Positions 1 through 10,937 of a stretch of DNA of 64,000 nucleotides are shown one piece after another (position 1 is the stretch's first letter; each line of letters opens with the position of its first letter). The stretch covers positions 136,698,929 through 136,762,928 of the forward strand of contig NC_135504.1 in assembly GCF_052857255.1 (NCBI RefSeq), in the 5' to 3' direction. The position numbers and the translations under genes are program-made. The notes beneath the pieces are model-generated. The model was not told the origin of the DNA, searched no databases, and saw only the letters and a program-made list of their open reading frames with translations. The stretch is from Amblyomma americanum. Taxonomy: Eukaryota; Arthropoda; Arachnida; Ixodida; Ixodidae.

Positions 1-560
1 GACCTGTCTGCCATGCACCGGCACTTGGCTCCTGGACAGCGGTATTATAGGCGAATATAAAATATCAAATGAAATCGAATCAAATTTTATTTTTTCTTTG
101 TAAAAGGTAAAAGGATCGAGCAGCCACAAAAAACCAGCTGTTGCCAGCAGCTTGACTAAGCGACTGCCCCATTCTTAACAGCAGCATTGACACATTAAAA
201 TGTGTCGTGCACACAGAATCAACATGAAGGGCGCATGTATATTTGACACTCATCAACGCATATGCACGGATATAAGAAAACAAGAGGGAAAGTGACAAAC
301 GGATCAGTTAAGCCACAGACACACTCCTTATGCTAATAAAGTAAATAACAGCACAAAAACAATTGTATAAAAGATTTTGTGGGCAGTTTTGGTGACATGA
401 ATAGACTGGCGAGCATAATTATTCGGATGGACTGGAAGCATGTAGGTCACTGATTTAAGGGAATAGGTTCTGCTGGGTGTTGGTACGTGTATGATATGCG
501 ATTACATTTTTCTTAGTACGGAGATATTTGCGAGAAAGGAGTTATTATTCCTAACTGCGT
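1..560. other. No gene recognised
   Basis: AT-rich sequence without a recognisable coding segment or repeat boundary on either strand. It lies just downstream (minus sense) of a decayed non-LTR reverse transcriptase and may be its untranslated 3' part, but nothing shows this directly. Confidence 0.4.
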
Positions 561-564
561 TATG

Positions 565-1300
565 ATAAGATACCCTCAGTCGGTGGTTATAACATTCCCA
601 AACAGTAACGACTGTCAGTTTTTTAAAGAGATATTTTGTGTAGGAGTCGTATGGAACGTTGGCTAATGGCTATTATTATTCTATTGCTTTTGTCTTAAAA
701 GCAACAATTTGTTTAAATTTGTTTTTGTAGTTGTTCCCCATACCAACTGGGCATATGTGAGGTGAGGAAGAATAAGGCAGTTATATAAGAGTAGCTTAAT
801 CTGTTGCGATAGAATATGCCTACACTTGTTCATTACACCGAATGCAAGGTCAATTTTCTTGCAGGTCTCACTAAAGTGGTGGTTCCATGTCAAGTGACTA
901 GAAAAATAAACCCCAAGAACTTTCATGCTATCTACAATTTCGATCTGGCGCTTATCAAGCACAACTTTAAGTAAGGAAACACACTTGTTTTTTGTCGATA
1001 TAGGACAGCCTTAGTTTTTTCGGCATTTATTATTAACGAATTTTGTTTTTTCCATAGTGTGAAATGCGGCAGTGACTAGTCGCATATTTTTTTCTATTTC
1101 CTGTGTTCCCTCACCTGTGATCATAAAAATGGTTTCATCTGTGTAACATATTAAAGAAACCTATCGATTGTGGAATAGGCCGTGTAAATCGTTAATGTAC
1201 AAACCAACTAACAGGTTGCCGAGAATATTGCCATGTGGTACGCCTGTTTTTATCGCTTTAGTATCTGAAGAAAACCTGCCAATTGATACGAACTGTTTAC
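565..1300 (-). pseudogene. Decayed non-LTR retrotransposon reverse transcriptase, fragment
   Basis: On the minus strand the region reads as the C-terminal half of a Jockey/CR1-like reverse transcriptase. A degenerate GVPxGxxLG block lies near 1190-1245, followed by an IND motif and an in-frame stop. The active-site box reads YTDE (about 1132-1149) in place of YADD. The 3' coding part (681-962) holds the typical thumb block with VLGVYFSSHLTWNHH and VWG motifs. There is no endonuclease domain. The changed catalytic box and the stop mean it is dead. It looks most like the CR1-like element in the arms of the large inverted repeat, but exact clade assignment needs an alignment. Confidence 0.75.
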
Positions 1301-1309
1301 GTTGGCTGA

Positions 1310-2745
1310 GATAATATTTATTCCCTTATTTATTACTATCTCAAAGGCCCCATTAAAGGGGTATTACATGAGGGAGCGGAATTCAGGTCACATAGTTGAT
1401 TCGATGGATTGTTTGAATGATGATGGGTCGGAGTTAAGTACGCCGGTGTTGGGCAAGTCATTCCAGTCCTTTGCCGTGCGGACAAAAAATGATGACAGGT
1501 GATGCCTAGTCCGGGCAGGGGGAGGGTAAACGGCCTTCTGGTGGTTCGTGCGGCTGGAGATGCGGTGGTCGGGGCTGATAATAGACTTGATCATGGGGTG
1601 ATAGTAAAATTTATGAAAAAGGCATAGTCTTGTAATAGTAGGCGGTCTGCTAAGTTTGTAAGATGAGCATTACGCTTTAGTTCAGTGACACAGAATACGA
1701 ATAGGCCGAGCGGATGAATCTTACTGCGCGGTATTGAGTTGCTTCCAGTAAGTTAGAAAGGTTACTTTGATAGGGGTCCCAAACCGCGCATGCGTATTCC
1801 AGTTTGGGACGAATGAATATTAAATAAGCTAACAACTTTACTGATGGACGAGCTAGGCGAAGGGTTCGGCGAAAATAACCGAGAACACGATTAGCATCGT
1901 TAGTAACCTGCGTTACGTGATGTGACCAATTGAGACCGCAGTTTAAATGAACACCCAAGTATTTATACTCCATTACAGCAGTGATTTCGGAATTGCAGAT
2001 TGAGTAGCTTGAAGTTGGTTGGGAGTGACGTCGATGAAATGATAGGAGAGATGTTTTTTTCGTGTTTAAAGACATTAGCCATTTGTTACACCAGGTCATT
2101 ACGCAGTCAATGTCGGATTGTAGGAGTTGGATGTCACTACTGTTGGTTATTGGGCGGTAAATAACGCAGTCGTCTGCAAACATGCGCACGTTAGAACACA
2201 AGTTAGCTGGTAAGTCATTAATATAAATAAGGAAGAAAAGGGGCCCCAGGACGGTGAATTGTGGCACCCCAGACAGAAGCATAAGAAGATGTACGCTTAT
2301 TAGCTAAATCAAACTGCTGTCGGTTAGTAAGGAAGTTCCCAATCCATTCCAAAACAAAGCAATTAAGATTTAGGCGTGAAAGTTTTAGAAGGAGCCGCTT
2401 ATGAGGAACTTTGTCGAAGGCCTTTTCAAAATCAAGGAACAGAGCTTCAACTGGAATGTTAAGGTCGAAGTTGGAGATTAAGTCGTTAACAAATTAAACA
2501 ATGCTAGTTGAGTGTCGCACGATAAAACTTTTAGAAAACCATGTTGAGCTGACTGAAAAAAATTAACTGAAGCTAGGAATTTCATAATATGCGAGTATAT
2601 TAAATGCTCCATTAACTTGTGTACAACTCCACGTATACCGTACAGTCTTAGTTTCGCAAGGATGATTTCATGTTGCAATGAGTCGAAGGCTTTTGATAGA
2701 TCTATATACATCCCAAGGGTTTATGCTGTCATTTAAAATGCTATT
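1310..2745 (-). pseudogene. Non-LTR retrotransposon reverse transcriptase, truncated and frameshifted
   Basis: Minus-strand pieces give, in order, an RT segment with YIDLSKAFDSLQHE (2478-2711), a block with GVPQFTVLGP and YINDL followed by FADDCVIY (1677-2282), and a C-terminal segment with FFVRTAKDWNDLP (1388-1594). GVPQF replaces the usual GVPQG, but the catalytic FADD is kept. The pieces are in different frames, so the copy is broken, and the endonuclease part is absent. Downstream (1310-1375) is a short self-complementary stretch before an A/T-rich end, typical of tick CR1/Jockey-like 3' ends. A Gypsy pol remnant abuts its 5' side, suggesting nesting. Confidence 0.8.
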
Positions 2746-2754
2746 TATTATTAG

Positions 2755-4015
2755 TTACTTTTGGGCAGTACCTCGTCCCAACTTCTGTGGGCTACGTCGA
2801 CGCACAAGGCGATCATATCGGCCACCGTATTGTTCAGTTTCTCTTTCATCCCATTGGTTTGCGGATAGTACGCCGTAGTTCGGCGGTGGCTGGTGCAGCT
2901 TAGACGGAGGATCTGCTGTGTGAGTTGTGCCAGAAATGCGGCCACGCGATCAGTGATCAAAACGGCAGGGCACCGTGATGGAGCACAATACGCTGAATAA
3001 AAAATTGGGCTGCCTCTACAGCCGTCGCCGACAGAAGTGCGAGGGACTCAGCGCATCGCGTAAGATAGTCTGTATTAATGATGTATCTGTTGCCCGACTG
3101 TGACGTTGGAAATGGGCCGAGAAAATCTATTCCGACTGTGTGGAACGGAGCAGGCGGTGGTTCGACTGGCAGGAGAAAGCCACCCGGTCTTGTGGGTGGT
3201 GTCTTGCACCTTTGGCAGGCTCGATACTTCTTGCATAGTGACGGACGTACTTAGCAAGTTTAGGCCAGTAGTATCTTTCTCGAATACGTGAATGTGTTCG
3301 GCTGTAGCCAAGGTGACCAGCTGTAGGATCGTCGAGAGAAGCTCCAGTCACCTCACTGCACAGATCTTCTGGCACAGCAAGGAGTCACGACCTGTGTATT
3401 CTGTCGAAGTTCTTGTGCAAGATACCGTGTCTAATTCTGAACATCGGCAGAATGCGCAGGGTAACGCAGTGTCGTGGTATTCCAATGTGCGCCATCAGCT
3501 TACAAATCTCAGGACCATGTCGTTGCCGAGTAGCCACGTCTGCCGTGTTCAATGCTACAAGGAAGCCGTCCTCATTGCCTCCTGGCACCGTCTCCACGGG
3601 GGCTCGAGTCAAGCAGTGGGCATCATGATGTTTGTGGCCAGATTTGTATATGACGGTGAAGTCGCACTCCTGTATATAGCCGCAGGCTCCACCGAGCAAG
3701 TTGGCCTGCAGGATCCTTGAGATTGGCGAGCCCGCACAGCGAATAGTGCACACTCAAAGGGCTACCGTACAGATAGAGCCGGAACTTGGTGATGGCCCAT
3801 ATGACAGCGAGGCACTCTTTTTCAGTTATTGATTAATTTCCAAAAGAGAACGGCTAGCGTACGCAATAACCCTGTCAGGGCCGTCCTAGAATTCCACAAG
3901 CATTGCCCCTAGTCCTTTGTTCCTGGAGTCCATGCGGAGTTCAGTTTCGGCATCCTGATCGAAATGGCCTAGTGTGGGGCAGTCCGCGTTAAAAAAATCA
4001 GCCAAAACATTAGCA
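2755..4015 (-). pseudogene. Gypsy-type (Ty3) pol remnant: RNase H and integrase
   Basis: Minus-strand translation gives an RNase H-like stretch with VIAYASRSL and an HHDAHCLTR end (3385-3990), an integrase zinc-binding block with GHLGYSRTHSRIRERYYWP (3127-3375), and the integrase core end TAYYPQTNG (2751-2960). The order RNase H - zinc finger - integrase core is that of Ty3/Gypsy pol. The copy is spread over several frames with stops, including one inside the RNase H part, and has no LTR, gag or protease. It is distinct from the better preserved Gypsy element at 14683-22233, whose integrase block reads differently. Confidence 0.8.
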
Positions 4016-4435
4016 TCAGCGCCGCAATGCCCAGGTACCAGTGCAAACGCACTTCAGTAACATGGGGTGGAATGAAAAAGTTACATGATTGCAATTGTCT
4101 GCTTAAGAGCGCAAATGCGAAATCCTTTCCCTGTCCTCATTCTACCTTAGTTTTTCCTTTTCTGTTATTTTCTGTACCTTCTTTTGTTTTTACGCGACAG
4201 CGTATACAGCTCGGTCGGTCGAAAAGCCACCGGAGTCGGCGTAGTAGTAGTAGTTGTAGTAATAGTTCTAGTGGTTGGCACCGCGCGTCAGAAATATTCC
4301 TTCTTTTACGGGGTGAAAGTGTGAGTAAAAAATTCATAATGGTCCAGCCCTGCTAGGCCAGTATATACGTAGCGTAAGCGCGGCGACATCTGGTTCGGAA
4401 AAGTTAATATATGAAAGGCGCGCATTCACTCATCA
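4016..4435. other. Intervening sequence, no gene; GTA-rich microsatellite
   Basis: No supported coding segment. A short imperfect GTA-rich run lies near 4239-4270. Positions 4429-4455 are the trinucleotide tail (CAT/CAG on the plus strand) of the adjacent RTE copy. Confidence 0.4.
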
Positions 4436-5150
4436 TCATCATCAGCAGCAGCAGCAGCCTGACTACACCCACTGTGGGGCAAATGCCTCTCCCATGTCTC
4501 TCCAATTAACCCTGTACTTTGCCAGCTGCGTCCACCCTAGGCCTGCAAACTTCCTAACGTCGTCCGCCCACCTAACCTTCTGCCGCCCCCTGCTACGCTT
4601 GCTTCCTCTTGGAATCCACTCCGTGACACTTAAGGACCAGCGGTTATCTTGCCTACGCATTACATGCCCTGCCCCAGCCCATTTCTTTCTCTTGACTTCG
4701 ACTAGGGTGTCATTCACCCGGGTTTGTTCCCTCACCCACTCCACCTGCTTCCGGTCTCTTAGCGTTACACCTATCGGTTTTCTTTCCATGGCGCGCTGCG
4801 TTCTCCTTAACTTAAGCTGAACCCTTTTCGTTAGCCTCCACGTTTCTGCCCCGTAGGTGAGCACCGGTAGGATACAGCTGTTGTACACTTTTCTCTTGAG
4901 AGATATTGGTAACCTGCTACTCATGATCTGAGAGAACCTGTCATATGCGCTCCACCCCATTCGGCTCCTTGAACTATCTTATCCATATTGCTAATGACAT
5001 TGCCCTCCTTGTCTCTTAATGCATACATCTGGTTTTTCCCTATGCCTAGTTTCCTCTTCACCGCTTTTAAGCTACTTCCGTCCTTTAGAGCATGCTCAAT
5101 TCTCTCCATATTATACTTCCTTATGTCGGATACCTTGCGCTTATTTATTT
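4436..5150 (-). pseudogene. RTE retrotransposon copy with a large internal deletion
   Basis: The minus strand matches the RTE at 26044-28907 in two blocks. About 4970-5148 equals the segment just upstream of its RT domain (KLGIGKNQMYALRDK). About 4463-4965 equals the ORF C-terminus (MGWSAY to QWV). The blocks join directly near 4960-4975, skipping about 1.08 kb of the fuller copy (around 27303-28386), which removes all catalytic RT motifs. The 3' end keeps the (GCT)n(GAT)n tail. The 5' end is truncated near 5148. Deletion-type copies like this are non-autonomous by definition; whether it spread in this form is unknown. Confidence 0.85.
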
Positions 5151-5176
5151 TGCGCCTTTACTCACAGTTAAGCCTA

Positions 5177-5250
5177 GTGCTGCCGTGGCGGAGTGGTAGC
5201 GCCTCCGCCTCAAACGCCAAATGCCCTGGTTCGATTCCCAGCGCCTCGAC
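5177..5250 (+). repeat. tRNA-like SINE head (pol III A and B boxes)
   Basis: The stretch has an A-box-like TGGCGGAGTGG (near 5184) and a consensus B box GGTTCGATTCC (near 5228), with a T-arm that can pair. The putative acceptor strands (GCTGCCG at the 5' end, CGCCTCGAC at the 3' side) do not pair. It is therefore probably the tRNA-derived head of a SINE and not a working tRNA. It ends in an AAGGC then T-rich run (5254-5268). It lies next to, and opposite in orientation to, the Ruka-like SINE. Confidence 0.55.
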
Positions 5251-5354
5251 ACAAGGCTTTTTTTATTCCCATTTGTGACGTCACTGCTCCTCCCGCATGC
5301 GCAGCACGGCTCTCCAGGATGCACGCGAAACTGGTCAACCTCGACCAGTGTAGC

Positions 5355-5672
5355 TTATACGCTACAAAAAATAAAAATTGGTTTCTGGGAAAAGGAAATG
5401 GCACAGAATCTGTTTCGCATATCGGCAGACACCTGAACCGCGCCGTAAGGGAAGGGATAAAGGAGGGACTGAGGAAAGAAAGAGGTGCCGTAGTGGAGGG
5501 CTCCGGAATAATCTCGACCGACGGGGGATCTTAAGCGTGCAGTGACATCGCACAGCACACGGGCGCCTTTGCGTATCGCCTCCATCGAAGCGCGGCCACA
5601 GCGGTCGGGATCGAGCCCGAGTACTCCGGATCAGTAGTCCGCCCTAACCACTGAGCCACCGCGGCGGGTGCT
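5355..5672 (-). repeat. Ruka-like tRNA-derived SINE of ixodid ticks
   Basis: Read on the minus strand it starts with a tRNA-like head. The A-box region is GGTGGCTCAGTGG (near 5660) and the B-box-like block is GGCTCGATCCC (near 5612). A unique body follows, including GGCGCCCGTGTGCTGTGCG and TATTCCGGAGCCCTCCACTA, then an A/T-rich 3' end at about 5357-5375. From memory this matches the Ruka SINE family described in Rhipicephalus and found across hard ticks, and it is the main taxonomic clue in the window. I see no clear target-site duplication. Confidence 0.8.
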
Positions 5673-5899
5673 GCGTTGGTCGGATTGGACCCACATACCC
5701 AAGTTTCGTATTCTTGTCTTTTCCAGCATGGACTTTCTTTCCAGGTAGACCTTCAGTTTCAGGTCCTCGCTGGTTGTAGTAGTAAGTGGTGTTTTCATAA
5801 AATAATCATAAAAAGGAAGGAAAAGATTTTTGCTAGCCCCGCCATCTGCCATCGATACTGAAGCACCTGAGCTGGGGCAGCGGAAATAAAGGATAGCAG

Positions 5900-6615
5900 G
5901 CAGACTGGAGAAATGACGGTCCTGTTTTGCTTGCCTCTACAGACTCGCAGCAGTTCCCATTTCTTGGTCACGCATACGAGTTATTCCTCTACGCGAGTTC
6001 TTCGAGGTATTGCTCTACGCTGGGGACCGCTTCCTGTACCCTGTCTTCCTTCTGCTCGAGGGAGCCCGTGTTTATCCAGACTGTAATGCCACCGGCATAC
6101 ATGGCTTGTCTGATGCCTTCGATCTTCTCGAGTTTTCGAGCTCGGCCTATCATAGCCACGCTGAAGAGTATGGGTGAGATGACTGGCCCATGTTGTGTTC
6201 CATTGTTTGGCTTGTGATTTTGTCCGATCGAAGTTCTCCCATGCCGATGGTGGCAGTTCTGTCGGACAGGAAGGCTTTGACGTAGTCCTGGATTCTGCAT
6301 CCGCCGTCCAGGTCGTCTAGGCCCATAAGGATCGCTTCGTTGCTGACGTTATCGAATTCCCCCGTGATGTCCAGGGCCATTATGACATTCACACCCAATC
6401 GGGGTACGTTTCGGAGTATATCTTCTTGTACGGGGAGGAACACGTCCTGCGTCGAGCGTTTTTCTCTGAAGCCGAACATAGTAGGGGTACACGGTCATTA
6501 TGTTCCACGTAATTTTGCAATCTGGGCGTCACTGCCCGATCGTAAAGCTTGCCAAGGCAGGACGTGAGCGAGATGGGCCTGGGATTTCAATTTGGAGCCT
6601 TTTACCAGGTTTAGG
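5900..6615 (-). pseudogene. Non-LTR retrotransposon reverse transcriptase with destroyed active site
   Basis: Minus-strand pieces read as RT: an RPIS-type block and 'LQNY' region in a shifted frame near 6500-6600, FGFREKRSTQDVFL (6150-6479), LDITGEFDNVSNEAIL, then KIEGIRQAMYAGG (5989-6300). The catalytic box is YAGG in place of YADD, so it cannot polymerise. At least two frameshifts separate the pieces. The wording of the blocks recalls RNase H-bearing I/R1-group elements common in ticks, but no RNase H domain is left, so clade placement is tentative. Confidence 0.75.
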
Positions 6616-6639
6616 TATCATTATACAACCAATCATACA

Positions 6640-6890
6640 ACCAAGGAGAGAACATCTCTAAAGATGCGCCAAAACCGCAGAGTACAATAAAGTTTTCTCC
6701 TCTCCTTTCTTCCTTTGCGGTGCGGTTCGGGTGTCCACCGTGATATGTGAGGCAGGCGAAGTTTACTTTCCTTAAATTGTCCAACGGGCAACTCATTGCG
6801 CCGAACGGGCGATGGCGTTCCGTGGTCTGCTTGGACGCTGGAACCAGCTGTCGCGTCCCACTTAAAGACAAAGCTTGAGCGTCCTCCATT
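6640..6890 (+). repeat. Probable SINE 3' fragment
   Basis: Positions about 6690-6755 on the plus strand resemble the 3' body of the Ruka-like SINE at 5355-5672: a pyrimidine-rich run, then GCGGTGCGGTTCGGGTGTCC and an ATATGTGAGGCAG block. The tRNA-like head is missing. The sequence then runs into T-rich DNA (6885-7000). No gene is seen here. Confidence 0.5.
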
Positions 6891-7084
6891 TTTTTAAAAA
6901 TATTTTTATGGTTTTGTTTTTCTTTGTTTTACTTCTTGTTTTTATTTATTTATTTTGTGTACTTTTTGCTGTTATTTTTTAATTTCTGGTTTATTTCTTT
7001 GCATATACGCTGCTGAAGAACTTTTGTAAAACGAGCGTTTGGGGAAGTTGGTTACTTTGCTTCCACATAACTGCAGCGTGAAAA

Positions 7085-8257
7085 ATTACGAGCACAAAAA
7101 AGGGGAGAAACACATACGACACGGACAAAAGCTGCACTCACAACTGGTTTTATTTCGCCAGGAATGGGAAATATAAAGGTTCCGCCGCGGATGCGCGCGC
7201 AGCAAGTACACGTACCTCGATCACAAAAACCAAAAAAAAAGAAAAACCAAAAAAACCCAAATCCAAAAAAACTAAAAAAACTTTATCACACCGTGAAACC
7301 CATCTCATCGCCTGGCAGAGAAAATGTCACATTCCGCTTTATACAGATGAACAGAAGTATCGCTTACGCAAAAAACGCCCTTTTTCTTTATATGGTAAGC
7401 TTCCAGTAGTTCACGTGCAGTTTGATCTTTGCTTTTGCCTAGAATCCTTGCACCTTCAAAATGCGGCGAACAATCCTGACAAGACCTGCAATGTTTAACT
7501 AAATTAACATTTTCTTCTCTCTCTAAATTTCTTTCATGCTCCCTCAATCGATCGTTGACACATCTGCCAGACTGGCCGACATAGGCTTTTCCGCATGACA
7601 GCGGAATTTCATAGACCACTCCTGCCTGGCACTCTACATGGGGCTTAGCATGCTTTTTCCCGCAGCCAGTTTTTGTTGCCTCCTTACCGGAGATGCGAGG
7701 GCATAGTTGGCCGAGCTTTTTCGGAGCTGAAAAACCAGCGGCACCCCAAACCTGTTCGCTACTTTCTTCAAGTTATGCGAGACTGTGTGCAGGTAGGGGG
7801 CTACTTCCGGACGCACAGTGCGCTCAACTTCCCTTGTCTTCGAGGACGTCGCCTTCTTCTTCACCTTTTTCAGGAGGGTTTCCGCAACAGCCGTCACGAT
7901 CGACTGAGGGTAGCCCGAGTCCAATACTCTTGCCAATTGGCCGTCAAAGCTGGTCTGCATTTCATGTTCGCACGATTTATCTAGTGCAGATTCTAGGCAT
8001 AAGTTCACAATGCTTCTTTTAATTATTTTAGAGTGTGCAGAATCATATGGCAAAAGACGTTTCTGCACACGTGGAGAGTACCGCCAAAACACGTGATTCC
8101 CCCCCCCCCCCCCCGAAATTTAAACGAATATCCAAAAACTGTACAAAATTATAGTTTGGCACTTCGCAAGTGAAGGTCCGTCCCTTTCCATGGTGTTTAA
8201 AAACGTCTAAAATCTTATCAACAATAGCGCAGTAGTGTAAAGGGTTCTGCTTGTCCA
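7085..8257 (-). pseudogene. Penelope-like element fragment (RT end, linker, GIY-YIG endonuclease)
   Basis: The minus strand encodes the end of an RT-like region (FVQFLDIRLNF near 8130), a linker typical of PLEs (7634-8092), a Cys/His motif (CGKKHAKPHVEC, near 7630-7665) and a GIY-YIG nuclease start (VYEIPLSCGKAYVGQSGR then LREHERN, 7305-7620). A one-base frameshift near 7670, next to a run of five A residues, separates linker from nuclease. A 16-C run at 8099-8114 interrupts the RT end. The upstream RT is missing. It is a different PLE family from those at 10182, 36185 and 41341, whose nuclease box reads QYIGET/QYIGQT. It ends where the large inverted repeat begins. Confidence 0.8.
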
Positions 8258-8400
8258 ATGTGACCCTCGCCTTCCTTCTGTACTGCCACTGTCTCAAGGA
8301 GTCGGGACCTCCAGTCAAGCTGTTACCACAGCTTTTAGTCCCGGCTCCTCCTTTGTAAGAAAGGAAAATAAACTTGAACTTGAACTTGAACTTATTCCTG
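8258..8400 (+). repeat. 3' end of an I-type non-LTR element with hexamer tail
   Basis: This is the inverted counterpart of 33265-33406. There it forms the 3' untranslated end of a non-LTR element with an RNase H domain on the minus strand. It ends in tandem ACTTGA hexamers (8370-8392), the short-repeat tail usual for I-clade elements. The coding part is absent on this side: the left arm of the inverted repeat stops here. Confidence 0.7.
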
Positions 8401-10180
8401 GTAAATCATATTTCTTAAATTTAATTGAATTTTCCTATCTTTATGTTGATTCAGTCTTCTACGCCGCCGCCTCACGTCTTTTTTTTCCCCGTGCAAATAC
8501 TTCATTGGCAAATCTCCACTGTACCTTGGCCAATCCCCCCGCGTGGGTATGTGCCATATTTACTGAGGTGAAGAAGATTGTGGACTACAAATACTATCTG
8601 TACTTGTGCTCTATGTGTTTTTTTTTGTCTGTTTGCAATGTAAGCCATTACTAGGTGGAAAGGCATGCACGTAATGGACATACCTTGTGCACATGAATGC
8701 GGAAAGCTGGCCATGGTTGTCCAAGCATTGCCAACAAAGCAACGGGACCTTCAAGAAACAGGATAGGGTTGTGACCCCTCACATGCAATGATTTTCATAC
8801 AATTTGAAGATGTGGCTATTTACAGCAGTCCCGTGGTTATATTGTTGCAAAACAAGCCAGCTCATTTAGGCGGAAACATTTTTAGAGGCTGCCAAAAAGG
8901 AACATGTCAAAAAGTTACACATAGCATCCTGTTTCATTGATGTCGTTTATATGTGTGGTAAACGATATGAACAAGCATCTCTTTGTTGGTTAACTGCATG
9001 CTTTGCTATCCACGCACTGTCATGCAGTACACACACAATCACAGTTCAGTGACTGCAGAGCGGTCTGCAACCAGTAACTTGCAACTATACTATGCAGCAA
9101 GCTTCTTTGCACGGTATTTGTTATATTTATCGAACGATGAGATGGAATTGGTATGGCTATTTCTACACAGTGCATTTCCTAAAGACTCCTTTCTGCCAAA
9201 CTGTACTTTTTACCCAAAAAGCTTTCTACAGAGTCATTTAAATTGCTACGTATAAAGATGTTTGTAGCAGGTGTGTGAGCCCGAACAAAAAAAATGTTTT
9301 AATTTTCCTTAATTCTTCAGTATTCCTGATTATCACGACATGGCCATCTATATGTTGGTACAACTTTTTTCAGGCATTACAACTGATGTACCGATGTGTT
9401 TGGTACTAATTCATCTTCAGACCTTTCATGTCTGCTGGGTAAAAAAAAATACGAAATAATAGTTGGCTGCATTAGTTTTCACTGAGATAACTAGCATCAC
9501 ACAGCATGCTCTTGAAATTCCTCTAGCTGTCTGTAATTGGCTTCATTGTATAGCTTCATACTTGTTTAATTTAAACTCTGCACACTGCTCTTTTCACCGC
9601 ACATGGCGACATGGCACGCGGAGCCCCGTGAGAATGGGCGAGGAGGATTCAGAGGTCGGCTGCTACTTCCCTGGAATCCAAACACAGCTATAGGCACCTG
9701 CAAGTCACGGTTAATTTCGGAAAGGCAGCTTTCCCCGCTTCCTTTCGTCGTCTTGTCCGTCGTGCATCGCGTGTCGCGGCGAACCCGACAAAGGGGAGGC
9801 CATCAACCCCCTTCCCCTCCCACTCCCCTCGTGAAGCAGAGGAAAGATCCCGCAAATAGTTTCCTAGAGAGGTCCCTTTTTTTCCGTGCGGTCAACGAGG
9901 GGTCAAACGACAGGCCCAAGCAGTGTGAGGCAACGTTCTCTGTTCATTCTAGAGACGCAAGCTTACACTGCAAAATGAAACCTTGTCTTTCTCTTCCAAA
10001 TGCAATTTCATTTCATTTTTACAAAATGCAAGTTACATACTACAGAAATGCAAGTGCTAAAAGCTGCTAAAAAGCAGCTTGACTGGGCCCAAGTGCCTCT
10101 GAAATGGCAGTACACGACAAACGCACTTCAAGCAAAAAAAATGTTTACATATACGTATAAAAAACCATTAAAAATGTTTA
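8401..10180 (+). repeat. Unknown repeat U1, copy 1
   Basis: Non-coding by inspection. Open frames are short and not kept between copies. The sequence recurs inverted at 31491-33250 and in direct orientation at about 57300-59400, with the last part also at 40141-40350. All copies share the succession CTCACGTC plus T-run, GCATGCACGTAATGG, ATGCAGTACACACACAATC and the block after the ACATGGCGACATGGC motif (9600). It lies between the I-type non-LTR 3' end and the PLE in every copy, so it is part of a composite unit. I do not recognise the family. Confidence 0.6.
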
Positions 10181-10181
10181 C

Positions 10182-10937
10182 GTGCTCTTAACGCAGCGCT
10201 ATCCACGTTGTTTTATTGATGACGCCATAAGCAGAGGTTCAAATCTGAACCGTAGTCAAATACTCCAGGGGCACCGAAGAGATAACCGAAATGATTACAC
10301 TACAAACCTTATTCTCACATTTAACAGTAACGCACCGAACATAAACAGAATTCTTAATAAGCACTTTAATATTCTCTAGCAAAGTCAACGACTATCGAAA
10401 ATATTTACATGCGCACCCCGCGTGATTTACAGGCGTGCCAAAAACATTCAGAACCATCTAGTCCACTCCAAGGAACACAAAACCCTAAAATATAGATGCC
10501 AGCCCTGTAGTAAAGATCGCTGCAAAGTTTGCAAGCACATGCAGACCACGTGTTCCGCAACTAGTACGAGGTCAGTTTTCCAGCATTCAATCAACGGCAA
10601 GTTTGACTGCGACTCATCAAACATTATTTACCTTCTTGAATGCACTGTGTGTAACCAGCAATACATAGGAGAGACAAACACTGCATTCCGCATTCGATTC
10701 AACAACCACCGAGCACACACCAAATCTCTCCCCAATCTTCCCCTATCCAAGCATGTAAACTCAGAAGGACACCAATTTGACCAACTAAAAGTAACAGTTA
10801 TTCAAGGGGGCTTCAAAAACAGGCGAGAACGTGAACAACGTGAATTCTATTTTATCCACAAGTTTAATACTATTCAAGAATGTCTTAACGAAAAGCCTGG
10901 TATCCTTTCTTTTATTCACGACCTCCAAACAAAATAA
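10182..10937 (+). pseudogene. Penelope-like element PLE1: linker and GIY-YIG endonuclease, left-arm copy
   Basis: The upstream part (10182-10379) is the PLE linker (LTQRYPRCFIDDAI, NLILTFNSNAPN). It ends at a TAG where the right-arm copy has CAG. The downstream 10422-10937 frame holds a Cys-rich motif (CQPCSKDRCKVCKH), then the nuclease: IIYLLECTVCNQQYIGET, RIRFNNHRAH, LSKHVNSEGH and the FYFIHKFNT end. The RT domain is missing, so it is 5'-truncated. In a full PLE this nuclease nicks target DNA for primed reverse transcription. The nuclease half is uninterrupted here, unlike in the right arm. Confidence 0.85.

Noticed and set aside
5177..5250. Functional tRNA gene
   Set aside because: A and B boxes are present, but the acceptor strands do not pair and no clean anticodon stem forms; better explained as a SINE head.
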